From NCBI RefSeq assembly GCF_024494355.1, contig NZ_JAKNQY010000017.1, forward strand, positions 72,962-136,961: 64,000 nucleotides of DNA. The letters are read 5' to 3'. Position 1 is the first letter of the stretch; the number at the start of each line of letters is the position of its first letter. This document shows, piece by piece, positions 24,769 through 33,297 of this stretch. Below the pieces are notes generated by a model that saw only the letters and a list, made by a program, of their open reading frames with translations, had not been told where the DNA came from and made no database searches. This DNA comes from Pseudomonas sp. Q11. GTDB taxonomy: Bacteria > Pseudomonadota > Gammaproteobacteria > Pseudomonadales > Pseudomonadaceae. The translations under genes and the position numbers were made by a program.

Positions 24769-24963
24769 TCAAATTTTAATCCCAAAACCAGCAACGGCGA
24801 CTATGGCGGTCGCTACCTCTGCCCCTACTGCGTATGGATACCAGAAGGCTTCGTGCTTCAGCTTCGTTTCCTCGGCCGTGAGCTTGCGAGTCTCAGCCAG
24901 CAATTTTCGGGTTTCGACCATTAGTTTATCGAGCTCTAAATTATCGCGGTCGTTCTGAAGCAT
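24769..24963 (-). CDS. Small coiled-coil membrane protein, hypothetical
   Basis: 64-aa protein. Residues 5-35 form a charged helix with a repeated KLMVETRKLLAETRKLTAEE heptad-like pattern, then EAFWYPYAVGAEVATAIVAVAGFGIKI forms one membrane segment. GGAAGGA lies 7 bases before the ATG at 24963; the longer frame to 25023 lacks such a site. Proteins of this pattern are widespread in Proteobacteria and uncharacterised. Confidence 0.65.
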   Translation of the reverse strand: MLQNDRDNLELDKLMVETRKLLAETRKLTAEETKLKHEAFWYPYAVGAEVATAIVAVAGFGIKI

Positions 24964-25005
24964 TGATAATCCTTCCAGGGTTTGAGCCACCGCCCTCAGC
25001 GTCGC

Positions 25006-25127
25006 TTTCTGCGAAGCCGGCAAAACCTATCGGTCGTCAATCACTCATTGCCAATCGTGCAGTCCGTCTGCGGAGCACTATTTCCTATCTGCGCAGTGGT
25101 GGATAGCGGGTGGCTCCCGCTTGGTTT
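25006..25127. repeat. 122-base diverged direct repeat, copy 2
   Basis: Partner of 22331-22452 in the same orientation; ends in the hairpin gcgggtggctcccgc. Confidence 0.75.
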
Positions 25128-25176
25128 GTAGGCAAAATCAGAGAATTGCGTACGACAGAGAATCAACTGTTTTCGA

Positions 25177-25350
25177 TCAGTTGATCGTCTTGTTGACAGC
25201 CCCGTGTGCAATGCACTGGATCGGCACAGAAGTCCAAGCCATCACTTGATCGTTCGTGTAAGCAGTCATGCACTGGTGCTGTATTGCTTGAAGGCGGATA
25301 TCAAAAGCAACCTGCGCGTCACCTCGTTTGGCTGGACGAATTTGCAGCAT
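25177..25350 (-). pseudogene. Truncated GNAT acetyltransferase gene
   Basis: Starts MLQIRPAKRGDAQVAFDIR with a good AGGAG site and reads as a typical GNAT N-terminus up to about MAWTSVP (residue 50), then loses all family similarity and stops at 57 residues. The acetyl-CoA-binding motif is missing, so the product cannot be a working acetyltransferase. Lies head-to-tail behind a truncated GST. Confidence 0.65.
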
Positions 25351-25443
25351 TTTCACGCTCCTTTCCTTGGCGACTATGGACGGTAAATCAAGCAAACAAG
25401 CCCTCGATCCGGACACCACCGACACCGCCGCCCCCGAACTTGA

Positions 25444-25614
25444 TTGCAAGGCAGACACTCGACCCTTCGGGTTGATCAATAAATATTCGGGTGTCTGGGT
25501 CCCGCTGCCTTTGAGTGCAGAACGTAATTCCAATTCGAAGGGCAGCCCGAACTCTTCTAAGATTATATGGGCCGCCAACGAACAGGCGCCGGGAGAATAG
25601 TAAAGCCGATACAT
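25444..25614 (-). pseudogene. Truncated glutathione S-transferase gene
   Basis: MYRLYYSPGACSLAAHIILEE through LINPKGRVSAL is the first half of a GST thioredoxin-like domain (Ser/Cys region near residue 10, cis-Pro loop approached near 50). The rest of the domain and the whole helical domain are missing; the frame continues as unrelated sequence into the GNAT remnant. Two broken genes in a row mark this as a decayed segment. Confidence 0.7.
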
Positions 25615-25665
25615 ATACATTCCTTGGATATCCTTATCGAGGCACAGATTAGCCGCCGTAACTAT

Positions 25666-26142
25666 TCACCCCCCCGGCAAATGCCCCAACGGCAACGCCC
25701 CCGGCGTCTTCACCGTATGAATCGCAAAATTACTCCGGATGTCACTCACCCCCGGCAACTTCAGCAGCCGGCCAGTGAGAAAACGGTCGTAGGCGCGCAA
25801 GTCCGGCACCACCACTTGCAACAGAAAGTCCGATTCGCCTGACACCAGAAACGCCGAAATCACCTCCGGCAATGCCGTGACCGCTTGGCGAAAGGCTTCG
25901 GCCTGTTCGTCGTTGTGCCGTTCAACCTTGACGCCGACAAAGATCGTCAACCCGAGCCCCACTTCATCACGGTCTAGGATGGCTTGGTAGCCGCGAATGA
26001 CGCCGGCTTCTTCCAGCATCCGCACGCGGCGCAGGCAGGGTGAGGCGGACAAACCGATTTCTTCGGCCAGTTGCACGTTGCTGAGGCGGCCGTCGCGTTG
26101 CAGCGCGGCGAGGATTTTGCGGTCGAAGGCATCCAGTTTCAT
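25666..26142 (-). CDS. Lrp/AsnC family transcriptional regulator
   Basis: 158-aa regulator with an N-terminal winged helix-turn-helix (LDAFDRKILAALQRDGRLSNVQLAEEIGLSAS, residues 3-34) and a C-terminal RAM effector domain. It is divergent from a LysE-family exporter gene 147 bases away. Such pairs usually mean amino-acid-responsive control of the exporter; the ligand is unknown. Confidence 0.92.
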   Translation of the reverse strand: MKLDAFDRKILAALQRDGRLSNVQLAEEIGLSASPCLRRVRMLEEAGVIRGYQAILDRDEVGLGLTIFVGVKVERHNDEQAEAFRQAVTALPEVISAFLVSGESDFLLQVVVPDLRAYDRFLTGRLLKLPGVSDIRSNFAIHTVKTPGALPLGHLPGG

Positions 26143-26289
26143 GAATTGGCATTTTCCGATTGAACATCGTGATTACTTAGCAGGTTATGCCAATTTAAGA
26201 AGCTTTAGAAGCTGACTTCGCAACCACCTGCTCTGCCCCTCAGCCCTAGACTGGCACTACCGAAATCGTCGATATGCAGGAGGTGTGGT

Positions 26290-26919
26290 GTGGCAGAGCT
26301 CTGGTTGTTTTTTATGGCGTTAGTGGTGGTGTATCTGTTGCCCGGCCCGGACATGATCCTGCTGCTGCAAACCGGCGCCCGTCAGGGTAAGGGCGCGGCG
26401 CTGGCGACCGCAGTGGGTCTGGGGATCGCTCGGGGGTGTCATGTCGCGCTGGCAGCGTTGGGGCTTTCGGCGTTGTTCAAGACCGCGCCCTGGACCTTTG
26501 ACGCGGTGCGCCTGGCCGGCGCCGCTTATTTGTTATGGATTGGCTTTCAGTGCCTGCGAACCACGTTGTTGCCGAATTTTGAAAGTGCCGGCGTTGAGGC
26601 TGGAAAGCGGCATTGGCGCCAGGCGATTCGGCGCGGGTTGTTGACCAACCTGCTCAATCCCAAGGCGCTGCTGTTTTGCTCGGTACTCTTGCCGCAGTTC
26701 ATCGACCCACAGGGCGGGTCGGTGCTTGGGCAGTTCGCGACCCTCGGTGTGGTGTTGGTCAGCATCGGCTTTTTGTTTGATAGCGCCTATGCACTGATGG
26801 GCGTGGCGCTCGGGCGCTGGCTCCAGCGGTCCCCTTCGGCCCAACGCATGCAGCAGTGGTTGTTTGGGAGTCTTTTGATTGGGTTTGCGGTGCGGCTGAC
26901 GTTTGTGCAGCAGTCATAG
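26290..26919 (+). CDS. LysE/RhtB family amino-acid exporter
   Basis: 209-aa membrane protein with six hydrophobic segments and the family motif VVYLLPGPDMILLLQTGARQG (residues 13-33). The start is GTG at 26290 with AGGAGG 7 bases upstream. The divergent Lrp-type regulator probably controls it. Substrate not predictable. Confidence 0.9.
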   Translation: MAELWLFFMALVVVYLLPGPDMILLLQTGARQGKGAALATAVGLGIARGCHVALAALGLSALFKTAPWTFDAVRLAGAAYLLWIGFQCLRTTLLPNFESAGVEAGKRHWRQAIRRGLLTNLLNPKALLFCSVLLPQFIDPQGGSVLGQFATLGVVLVSIGFLFDSAYALMGVALGRWLQRSPSAQRMQQWLFGSLLIGFAVRLTFVQQS

Positions 26920-27102
26920 TGCTTATGGGTTCGCGAAACGGCTTTGGTCCGTGCCGTAGCTCCAGCCCTGCTGGAGCAAGCTCTCTCTACACGGTCGCAC
27001 TTCACATCCAGAAATAACCCCACCGACCTCGCCACCGCCCCTGTGCCGCGCGGCTTCTAGACTTTCCTGCAACGACGCCAACCACCCCAACAAGGCCATA
27101 TC

Positions 27103-27150
27103 GGTGGTTATAGTGTTGATCATCAAATTCAAGTAGGTATAGTAACCACC
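27103..27150 (+). promoter_or_regulatory. Promoter/operator of hicAB system 2
   Basis: TTGATC (27116-27121), 16 bases, TATAGT (27138-27143) gives a sigma-70-type promoter. It lies inside an inverted repeat GGTGGTTA (27103-27110) / TAACCACC (27143-27150) suited to HicB autorepression. Confidence 0.6.
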
Positions 27151-27172
27151 AAGCACACCACACGGAGGTGAT

Positions 27173-27388
27173 GTGAATAGCCGATTTTTGATAAGCCAAA
27201 TTGTTGCGGACGGTTGGTATCTGGTGCGGGTTCGAGGCAGTCATCATCACTTCAAACACCCGACCAAACCGGGGCTGGTCACGGTCCCTCATCCGAAGAA
27301 GGACCTGCTCAAAAAAACCGCCATCAGCATTTTGCAACAGGCCCTGCTACAAACGGCCAGTTGCCCTGAAATCCCGGAGAACGATTGA
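27173..27388 (+). CDS. hicA: HicA toxin (system 2)
   Basis: 71-aa HicA of the short classic type: GWYLVRVRGSHHHFKHPTKPGLVTVPHP, with the catalytic His in SHHHF (near residue 25), then LKKTAISILQQA. Start GTG at 27173 with CGGAGG just upstream. Predicted mRNA interferase held inactive by the HicB encoded one base downstream. Confidence 0.93.
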   Translation: MNSRFLISQIVADGWYLVRVRGSHHHFKHPTKPGLVTVPHPKKDLLKKTAISILQQALLQTASCPEIPEND

Positions 27389-27389
27389 C

Positions 27390-27800
27390 ATGCTTTACCC
27401 GATTGCAATTTCCATGGGCGATGAGAAGCACGCCTGGGGTGTTGAAGTACCGGATATTCCCGGTTGTTTTTCTGCTGGCGATGACCTGGACGATGCCATG
27501 GCGATGGCCCGCGAGGCCATTGAGGGGCACTTCGAGATTCTGGCGGAGGACGGCTCGCCGATTCCATCGGCCAATACAGTCACCTTGCATGCAGCCAATC
27601 CTAAATACACCGGTTGCACCTGGGCGCTGGTGGACATTGATGTGACCAAGTATCTGGGCAAGGCGCAGAAGCTCAATATCACCTTGCCTGGCTATCTGCT
27701 GAACCGTATTGACGAGTACGTGTTGCACCATCCTGAAGAAAAGAGCCGTTCCGGGTTTCTGGCTTCGGCGGCGCTGAAGGTGTTACAGCAAGGACGTTGA
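27390..27800 (+). CDS. hicB: HicB antitoxin (system 2)
   Basis: 136-aa antitoxin: N-terminal HicB fold with WGVEVPDIPGCFSAGDDLDDAM (residues 16-37) and a C-terminal ribbon-helix-helix segment (KLNITLPGYLLNRIDEYV onward). The ATG at 27390 follows CCGGAGA; the frame is open from 27201 in a shadow of hicA. Belongs to a HicB subtype different from system 1. Confidence 0.93.
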   Translation: MLYPIAISMGDEKHAWGVEVPDIPGCFSAGDDLDDAMAMAREAIEGHFEILAEDGSPIPSANTVTLHAANPKYTGCTWALVDIDVTKYLGKAQKLNITLPGYLLNRIDEYVLHHPEEKSRSGFLASAALKVLQQGR

Positions 27801-27835
27801 AAACCAACCTGCCCCAAACTCCTGCCCTAACCCCT

Positions 27836-27923
27836 TGTGGGAGCGAGCCTGCAAGCGATGGCGCCATGTCAGCCAAGGAACAATCCTGCTGATCTGCCCA
27901 TCGCGAGCAGGCTCGCTCCCACA
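27836..27923. repeat. REP palindrome pair
   Basis: tgtgggagcgagcctgcaagcgatgg and mirror between hicB and the small lipoprotein gene; one arm has a point change in the core. Confidence 0.85.
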
Positions 27924-27943
27924 GTTTTTTTGCAATAAGCCGG

Positions 27944-28090
27944 TTATTTTTTCTCCGAACCGGACTCCTGCATCTGCACCGACGACTTGGTGCCATCGGT
28001 ATTGTCCTTGGTCTCGTTGTCCGAGTTGTCGAAGCAGCCCTGCAGGGCGAACAGGCAACAAGTGAGGCAGAAAGTGCGTGCGAGGTTCAT
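27944..28090 (-). CDS. 48-aa lipoprotein, hypothetical
   Basis: Start at 28090 with CGGAG six bases upstream. Signal segment MNLARTFCLTCCLFALQGC ends in the lipobox LQGC (Cys19), and the mature peptide is 30 residues, Asp/Asn/Ser/Lys-rich, ending SGSEKK. Resembles entericidin-like or other tiny lipoproteins in size, but no family is recognised. Three further Cys lie in the signal segment. Confidence 0.65.
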   Translation of the reverse strand: MNLARTFCLTCCLFALQGCFDNSDNETKDNTDGTKSSVQMQESGSEKK

Positions 28091-28256
28091 GGTGTACTCC
28101 GATTGAGGGCTTTAAGGAGTGACCTCTGAATACGGTAAATGGTTGCGACGACCTTGCCGGCCAATGAACTTAAGGCAGCGCTGCAAATGTAAGTAGAATT
28201 TTCATTACCTCATTGCTGTCACACCAGACAGGTGCATCCCAGAAGGAAACGCAGCA

Positions 28257-28670
28257 ATGAACTTCGCAAAAATCGCACAAAAACTGGCCCTATGGGCAGG
28301 GAGCCCCAAGACATTTTTGGGGGCGCTGGTGTTGTTGGTGCTCTGGGCAGTCAGCGGGCCGTTTTTCCAGTTCAACGACACCTGGCAACTGATCATCAAC
28401 ACCTCGACCACGATCATCACATTCCTGATGGTGTTCCTGATTCAGAACACGCAGAACCGTGATACCGACATCCTGCACCTGAAGGTCGACGAACTGATAC
28501 GAGCGAACAAGAATGCGCACAATGCAATGCTCGGTCTGGAATCGCTGGACCTCAAGCAGTTGGAGGCAATGAGAAGGCACTACCAGGCCATGGGCGAGAA
28601 GGAGGCCAAGAATCTCGGCGCCGAGCAAGGCCTGGAGCCAAAAAACAAGATCGATCTGAATCAGTGCTGA
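28257..28670 (+). CDS. Low-affinity iron permease family protein
   Basis: 137-aa protein of PF04120. Two membrane segments (about residues 20-36 and 48-66, the latter with the family stretch TTIITFLMVFLIQNTQNRDTDILHLKVDEL), then a cytosolic helical tail with LESLDLKQLEAM. Named after a yeast transporter; in bacteria iron transport by this short family has not been shown, so only family membership is firm. Confidence 0.88.
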   Translation: MNFAKIAQKLALWAGSPKTFLGALVLLVLWAVSGPFFQFNDTWQLIINTSTTIITFLMVFLIQNTQNRDTDILHLKVDELIRANKNAHNAMLGLESLDLKQLEAMRRHYQAMGEKEAKNLGAEQGLEPKNKIDLNQC

Positions 28671-28719
28671 GACTGGCGCACGCGAGCAGCGCTCGCTACT
28701 CGCGCGAACAAGCGTGAGG

Positions 28720-29628
28720 TCAGGGCAGCGGATTGCCGCCCGTCACACCGAACACTTCCCCGGTGATGTAGCTCGACTCCTGTGACGCCAGCAGCACATA
28801 AAGCGGTGCGCATTCGGCCGGTTGGCCTGGGCGCTTCATCGGCACCTGAGAGCCAAAGGTAGGAATTTTCTCCTGGGGTTGTCCGCCGCTGGGTTGCAGC
28901 ACGGTCCAGATCGGCCCCGGTGCCACGGCATTGACCCGTATGCCCTTGCTGATTACTTGCCCTGCCAGCGCCTTGGTGAATGCGACGATGGCCGCTTTGG
29001 TGGTGGCGTAATCCAGCAGTGTTGCGGAAGGATCGTAAGACTGGATCGACGCGGTATTAATCACCGTCGCCCCAGCCGGCATCAGCGGCACTGCTGCCTT
29101 GCAGATCCAGAACATCGCATAGATGTTGGTTTTCATGGTGTCATCGAATTGCGCGGTGGTGATATCGGCAATGTCTTTCTGTGCCTCCTGCTTACCAGCA
29201 ACATTCACCAGAATATCCAGGCCACCCAGTTGTTCATGGGCACTATTGACCAGTTGGACGCAGAATTTTTCATCCTTCAGATCGCCCGGGATTGCAATCG
29301 CCTTGCGACCCTCGGCCTCGATCAACTCAATGACTTGCCGGGCGTCACGCTCTTCGCTGGGTAGATAGTTGATCGCTACATCCGCGCCTTCCCGGGCGTA
29401 GGCGATGGCGGCGGCACGGCCGATGCCCGAGTCGCCACCAGTCACCAAAGCCTTGCGCCCTTCCAGGCGCCCAAAACCCTGGTAACTTTTTTCACCGTGA
29501 TCGGGTCTTGGCACCATCTCCTGATCGATACCCGGCGGCGACTGTGGCTGGTCGGGGAAAGGCGGGCGGGGATATTGGGTCAGCGGGTTCTGCATCGCGT
29601 ATTGGTTGGGTTCTCGGCGTGTGGACAT
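28720..29628 (-). CDS. SDR family oxidoreductase (YghA-like)
   Basis: 302-aa short-chain dehydrogenase of the extended-N-terminus branch seen in YghA and glucose/ribitol dehydrogenases of stress loci. The N-terminal 50 residues are Pro/Gln-rich (YPRPPFPDQPQSPPGID). NAD(P) motif VTGGDSGIGRA (near residue 62), NVAGKQ, and catalytic Ser/Tyr/Lys in INTASIQSYDPSATLLDYATTKAA. Substrate unknown; family members are often osmotic- or RpoS-induced. Confidence 0.9.
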   Translation of the reverse strand: MSTRREPNQYAMQNPLTQYPRPPFPDQPQSPPGIDQEMVPRPDHGEKSYQGFGRLEGRKALVTGGDSGIGRAAAIAYAREGADVAINYLPSEERDARQVIELIEAEGRKAIAIPGDLKDEKFCVQLVNSAHEQLGGLDILVNVAGKQEAQKDIADITTAQFDDTMKTNIYAMFWICKAAVPLMPAGATVINTASIQSYDPSATLLDYATTKAAIVAFTKALAGQVISKGIRVNAVAPGPIWTVLQPSGGQPQEKIPTFGSQVPMKRPGQPAECAPLYVLLASQESSYITGEVFGVTGGNPLP

Positions 29629-29704
29629 CGAACTTCTCCTTTTCGGCGGGCAAGATGAGCCGGGGCGCTAACGTCCCGGTCCTGAAGGTAAATAATGCGG
29701 CGAA

Positions 29705-30208
29705 TCAGCGACTGGCCTGGAGCGCCCGGGCCATTTCGAGATGGGTCTGCAACTTGGGCAGGGTTTCGTCGGCAAACGCCTTGATTTCCGGCACTTCGGT
29801 GGTCTTGGCCTGCTCCTGAATCTGCGCGATGGCTTCCTCGGTGGCCTTGACCTGGCTAGCGGCATAGGCAGCCTCGAACGATTCGCCTTCCGGCACTTGC
29901 GGCATCAGGGTTTTGGCTTTGTCGGCCACTTCTTCCCGGGGTGCGACTGGCAGGTCGAGCTTTTTCGCAATCTTGGCCAAATGCTGGTTGGCCGTGGTGC
30001 GGTCGTTGATCACCATGATGGTGTAATCCTTGACCTCCCTGGATTCAGCTTTCCCATGGGCCATACGGCTGGCCTCAATGTCGGCCATGCCTTTGGCCGA
30101 AGCATCGTTGATGAATTCGGCAGGCGATTGTGCCCAGGCACTGTTGGCACCCAGGCCCATCAGCACGACGAGACTGGTGGTGCGTAAAAAGGTGGCCATC
30201 CGGCTCAT
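29705..30208 (-). CDS. DUF4142 secreted protein
   Basis: 167-aa exported protein: signal peptide (LVVLMGLGANSAWA, cut near residue 25), then a four-helix DUF4142 domain with FINDASAKGMADIEASRMA and YTIMVINDRTTANQHLAKIAK, a ferritin-like-looking layout without an obvious metal site. Start at 30208 with AGGAGGG upstream. The 290 bases before it hold nothing I recognise. Confidence 0.85.
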   Translation of the reverse strand: MSRMATFLRTTSLVVLMGLGANSAWAQSPAEFINDASAKGMADIEASRMAHGKAESREVKDYTIMVINDRTTANQHLAKIAKKLDLPVAPREEVADKAKTLMPQVPEGESFEAAYAASQVKATEEAIAQIQEQAKTTEVPEIKAFADETLPKLQTHLEMARALQASR

Positions 30209-30498
30209 GGTCACGCCCTCCTCTAAAAAGTTGCGGCAGATTTCCCGCCACTGAATCAGAACCACCTCTAACGATCTGGACAAACGTCTGTCCCGAATAC
30301 GGCCGATGCCGGCTTCAACGGGTGCACCTCGACGGACGATGAGGTTGGTGGTTCTCCCACATGTGCGACCCGATCCAGACGCCTTCGTTCGATCCAGGAC
30401 AATGTTTCCGGCGAGCGGGCCCTACCTGATATTGGAAAGGGTTGCGGACTGAAAGGTTTGGAAAATCATGCCGCGCCACGACGAACGGTGGCCGCTGG

Positions 30499-31863
30499 TC
30501 AAATACCGAACGCCTTGTGATTTTGGCGTTTAGCGGCGTACATCGCCTCGTCGGCGTGGCGGAACAGCGCCACGTCTTCGGCGCCATGCTCGGGAAAACA
30601 GGCCACTCCGATGCTGGGTTCGATGCTCAGGCAGTGCCCGTCCAGGCGCAGCGGCTGGGTCAATGCATGACGGATTTTTTCCTGCACGCGATGGGCATCT
30701 TCCAAAGCCTGGACGCTGTGGAGCAGGACGACGAACTCATCACCGCCAATGCGCGCCACGGTATCGGTGTCGCGCACACAGCCCTGGAGCCGACTGGCCA
30801 CCGCCTGCAACAACATGTCGCCCACCGCGTGGCCGTAGGTATCGTTGATCTGCTTGAAGCGATCCAGGTCGATATACAGCAACGCCATGCGCCCAGACGC
30901 GGCGCGGGCGGTGGCCAGTGCGGCCTTGAAGCGTTCGCGCAGCAATTCGCGGTTTGGCACCTGGGTCAACTGATCGTACTGGGCCATGCGCTGCAACCGG
31001 GCGTGCAATTGCTGGCGCTCGATGGCGATGGTCAGCTGTGCACAGACGTATTGCAGCAACTCCTTGTCTTGCTCGGTGTAGCGCTGGTTGTCTTGCGCGC
31101 TCTTGACGATCAACGCACCGATCGTGCCGTTCTGCGAGATCAGCGGCACACCCAGCCAGCAAGGCGCGTTCGGTTGCGCCACAAGGTCGCAAAACCCTAA
31201 TGGCAACTGACTGCAACCGGGCGTCAGCAGGATCGGTTGGCCAGTGCGAATCACTTCGGCGCACAGGCGCTTGGTGACCGAGCCCGGCACATCGGGCTGT
31301 CGTTCCAGGTCATCGACGTGATAAGCAAAGTTCAGCTGCGCACACTGCTCGTCATACAGCGCCACCGAAAAATTCATCGCCGGCAGCCACTCGCCAATGA
31401 TCAAGTGAATGCGCTTGAACAACGCCAGCATGTCCGCCGCGGTGTTGGCGGCCTCGGAAATCGCATACAACGCCGCCTGTCGGGACTCGGCCTGCTTGCG
31501 TTCAGTGATATCCCGGGCGACGGCGATCCGCAACTGGTCCGCCGGCGACCAACGCGCCGACCACAAAATATGCACCACCCGACCGTCCTTGCGCAGGTAG
31601 CGGTTCTCGAAATTGAGCTTGGGTTCGCCGTCCATGATCTCCCGCGCCGCTTCAAGAGTTCGCTGGCGGTCGGCAGGATGCACCAGGTCGATCATCGGCA
31701 GGCCGATCAATTCCTGCGGGGTATAACCGAAAATGCGCTCACAAGCGGCGCTGACAAACACGAAACGCCCCTGCCCGTCGACGGCGCACACGGCGTCCAT
31801 CAAAAGGTCGATGTAACTGGCCAGCGGTGCGCCACTGCGAGTGTCCATGGGGCTGGTGGTCAT
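30499..31863 (-). CDS. Diguanylate cyclase with PAS and GAF domains
   Basis: 454-aa cytosolic signalling protein. PAS (about residues 10-125, ending in the PAC motif ITERKQ), GAF (about 140-275) and GGDEF (about 290-450). The active site RIGGDEF is intact and the inhibitory I-site RDTD lies five residues upstream, so feedback-controlled c-di-GMP synthesis is expected. Start at 31863 (MTTSPMDTRSG); the frame is open to 32130 over a neighbouring gene. No phosphodiesterase domain is fused. Confidence 0.92.
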   Translation of the reverse strand: MTTSPMDTRSGAPLASYIDLLMDAVCAVDGQGRFVFVSAACERIFGYTPQELIGLPMIDLVHPADRQRTLEAAREIMDGEPKLNFENRYLRKDGRVVHILWSARWSPADQLRIAVARDITERKQAESRQAALYAISEAANTAADMLALFKRIHLIIGEWLPAMNFSVALYDEQCAQLNFAYHVDDLERQPDVPGSVTKRLCAEVIRTGQPILLTPGCSQLPLGFCDLVAQPNAPCWLGVPLISQNGTIGALIVKSAQDNQRYTEQDKELLQYVCAQLTIAIERQQLHARLQRMAQYDQLTQVPNRELLRERFKAALATARAASGRMALLYIDLDRFKQINDTYGHAVGDMLLQAVASRLQGCVRDTDTVARIGGDEFVVLLHSVQALEDAHRVQEKIRHALTQPLRLDGHCLSIEPSIGVACFPEHGAEDVALFRHADEAMYAAKRQNHKAFGI

Positions 31864-31916
31864 CCGATAATGCAGCGTGGAGAAAAACCTTAGGTACGGC
31901 AGTGGGTACGTCGGCC

Positions 31917-32555
31917 TTACGTCCTGCTGGTCAACAGGCCCGGCACTGCATGCCACAAGGCGTTGATGGCAAACCCTATGAACATCACACCGCACAACCG
32001 GGTGATTGTCAGTTCGTGACGCTGATACAACGTGCGTATCCGACTCGCGCCCACAATACCAATGAGGATAGCGTAAGCAATCAGACCGCCGAGGAAACTG
32101 AGTGTGATCAGCCAGGGCAACATCGACCAATGCAGCAGCTCGGCACGGCTGGACAGCAAAGCGGTGAAGGTCGCCACCGCCACCGGATATGCCTTGGGAT
32201 TGGTCAGGCCGAATATCACACCGTGCCAGAACGGCTGACGCGCCGGGCCTTGCGGTGCATCGGCGCTGCCCGCGCGAGCACGAACGGCCCGCAATCCCAA
32301 CCAGAACAGATAAAGCCCGCTGACCACCCCCAAGGCATCAAAAGCCGTGCTGCCTATCTCACGCGCTCCGACAATCGCTGCCAGCGCGGTGCCACACCAG
32401 ACCACATCCCCCAAAAGATGCCCGCAGAGAAACCCCGCCCCGGCCCGCCGCCCTCGCGCCGCGCCAATGCCGAACACCGCCAGCACCCCGGGTCCTGGTG
32501 TGATGCCATAGATGAAGCCGGAGGCAACGATGGTGAATAGTAGCGAGGGAGTCAT
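31917..32555 (-). CDS. LysE/RhtB family exporter
   Basis: 212-aa membrane protein with six hydrophobic segments and the motif GFIYGITPGPGVLAVFGIGAARG (residues 13-35), then GLTNPKAYPVAVATF. Same family as 26290 but clearly a separate member. Substrate unknown. Confidence 0.9.
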   Translation of the reverse strand: MTPSLLFTIVASGFIYGITPGPGVLAVFGIGAARGRRAGAGFLCGHLLGDVVWCGTALAAIVGAREIGSTAFDALGVVSGLYLFWLGLRAVRARAGSADAPQGPARQPFWHGVIFGLTNPKAYPVAVATFTALLSSRAELLHWSMLPWLITLSFLGGLIAYAILIGIVGASRIRTLYQRHELTITRLCGVMFIGFAINALWHAVPGLLTSRT

Positions 32556-32613
32556 GACGGACGGTCCTGTCGGAATTGGGCATCGTGCAGTTTATCCGGC
32601 CCTGGATGAAGGA

Positions 32614-33030
32614 TCACGGCGCCGTAAAAAATTCCATAGCGACATAAGGCGCCTGCCGACAGGCCTGCAGGCGGGACGCCAGGTCCCCCACGTGAACTTC
32701 GAGTTTGTGCCCGTCCGGGTCGAGAAAATAAAACGAGTCACCTTCGCTGCGATTGTCTCGCCAAGGTGTCACCTGGGCTGCGTGCAAGCGCGCCAGCAAT
32801 AGCGGGAAATTTTCGGCACTGATGCTGAATGCGTAATGGGTGTAGTCCGCCGCCGGCTCGGGATTACGCAACGGATCAAGGGACAGGCACAACCACAACC
32901 CAGGCAACGACAAATAAGCCCCGCTGGCCCACTTGGCCTCAAGGCGAAGCTGCAACAGCTCGCTATAAAAAACCACACTTCGGTCCAGATCCGTGACGGC
33001 AAGTGTCAAATGATTGAGGCCTGAGAGCAT
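32614..33030 (-). CDS. fosA: FosA-type fosfomycin glutathione transferase
   Basis: 138-aa vicinal-oxygen-chelate enzyme. Metal ligands His7 (LNHLTLAV), His65 (DYTHYAF) and Glu111 (HKLEVHVG) are present, as are Thr9, Trp46 and Arg120 used for fosfomycin binding, and the NRSEGDSFYFLDPDG K+ loop. The lysine at the position of Lys90 in the P. aeruginosa enzyme is Arg91 here. Likely intrinsic fosfomycin resistance. Start at 33030 (MLSGLNHL). Confidence 0.9.
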   Translation of the reverse strand: MLSGLNHLTLAVTDLDRSVVFYSELLQLRLEAKWASGAYLSLPGLWLCLSLDPLRNPEPAADYTHYAFSISAENFPLLLARLHAAQVTPWRDNRSEGDSFYFLDPDGHKLEVHVGDLASRLQACRQAPYVAMEFFTAP

Positions 33031-33297
33031 CGACGAGCAACCTTTGGAAAGAATATTGATGAACCAAACCCAGCGGACATAGGGGGAAAAACAGCGCCTT
33101 ACCACGCTCCGACAGCGTAAATGGATTCCCCGCCCAGCCCCTTAGGCAAGATCCTACACAGAAGTCTCCGGTAACACTCAAACACGCCGGAAACGGCCGA
33201 TTCAAAGCCCCGCATAACGATCTGTAAAGTCTGGAAACACACAAATATCGATACCACTCACGGACAGCACCACTCAACCAAGGAATGTAATCGCGCC

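Noticed and set aside
21323..25620. Integrated island using the tRNA-Gly 3' end as attachment site
   Set aside because: No second copy of the tRNA 3' end and no integrase seen in the window, although the region behind the tRNA is accessory in character.
32614..33105. Longer FosA start at 33105
   Set aside because: The 25 extra residues do not match the family and the MLSGLNHL start does.
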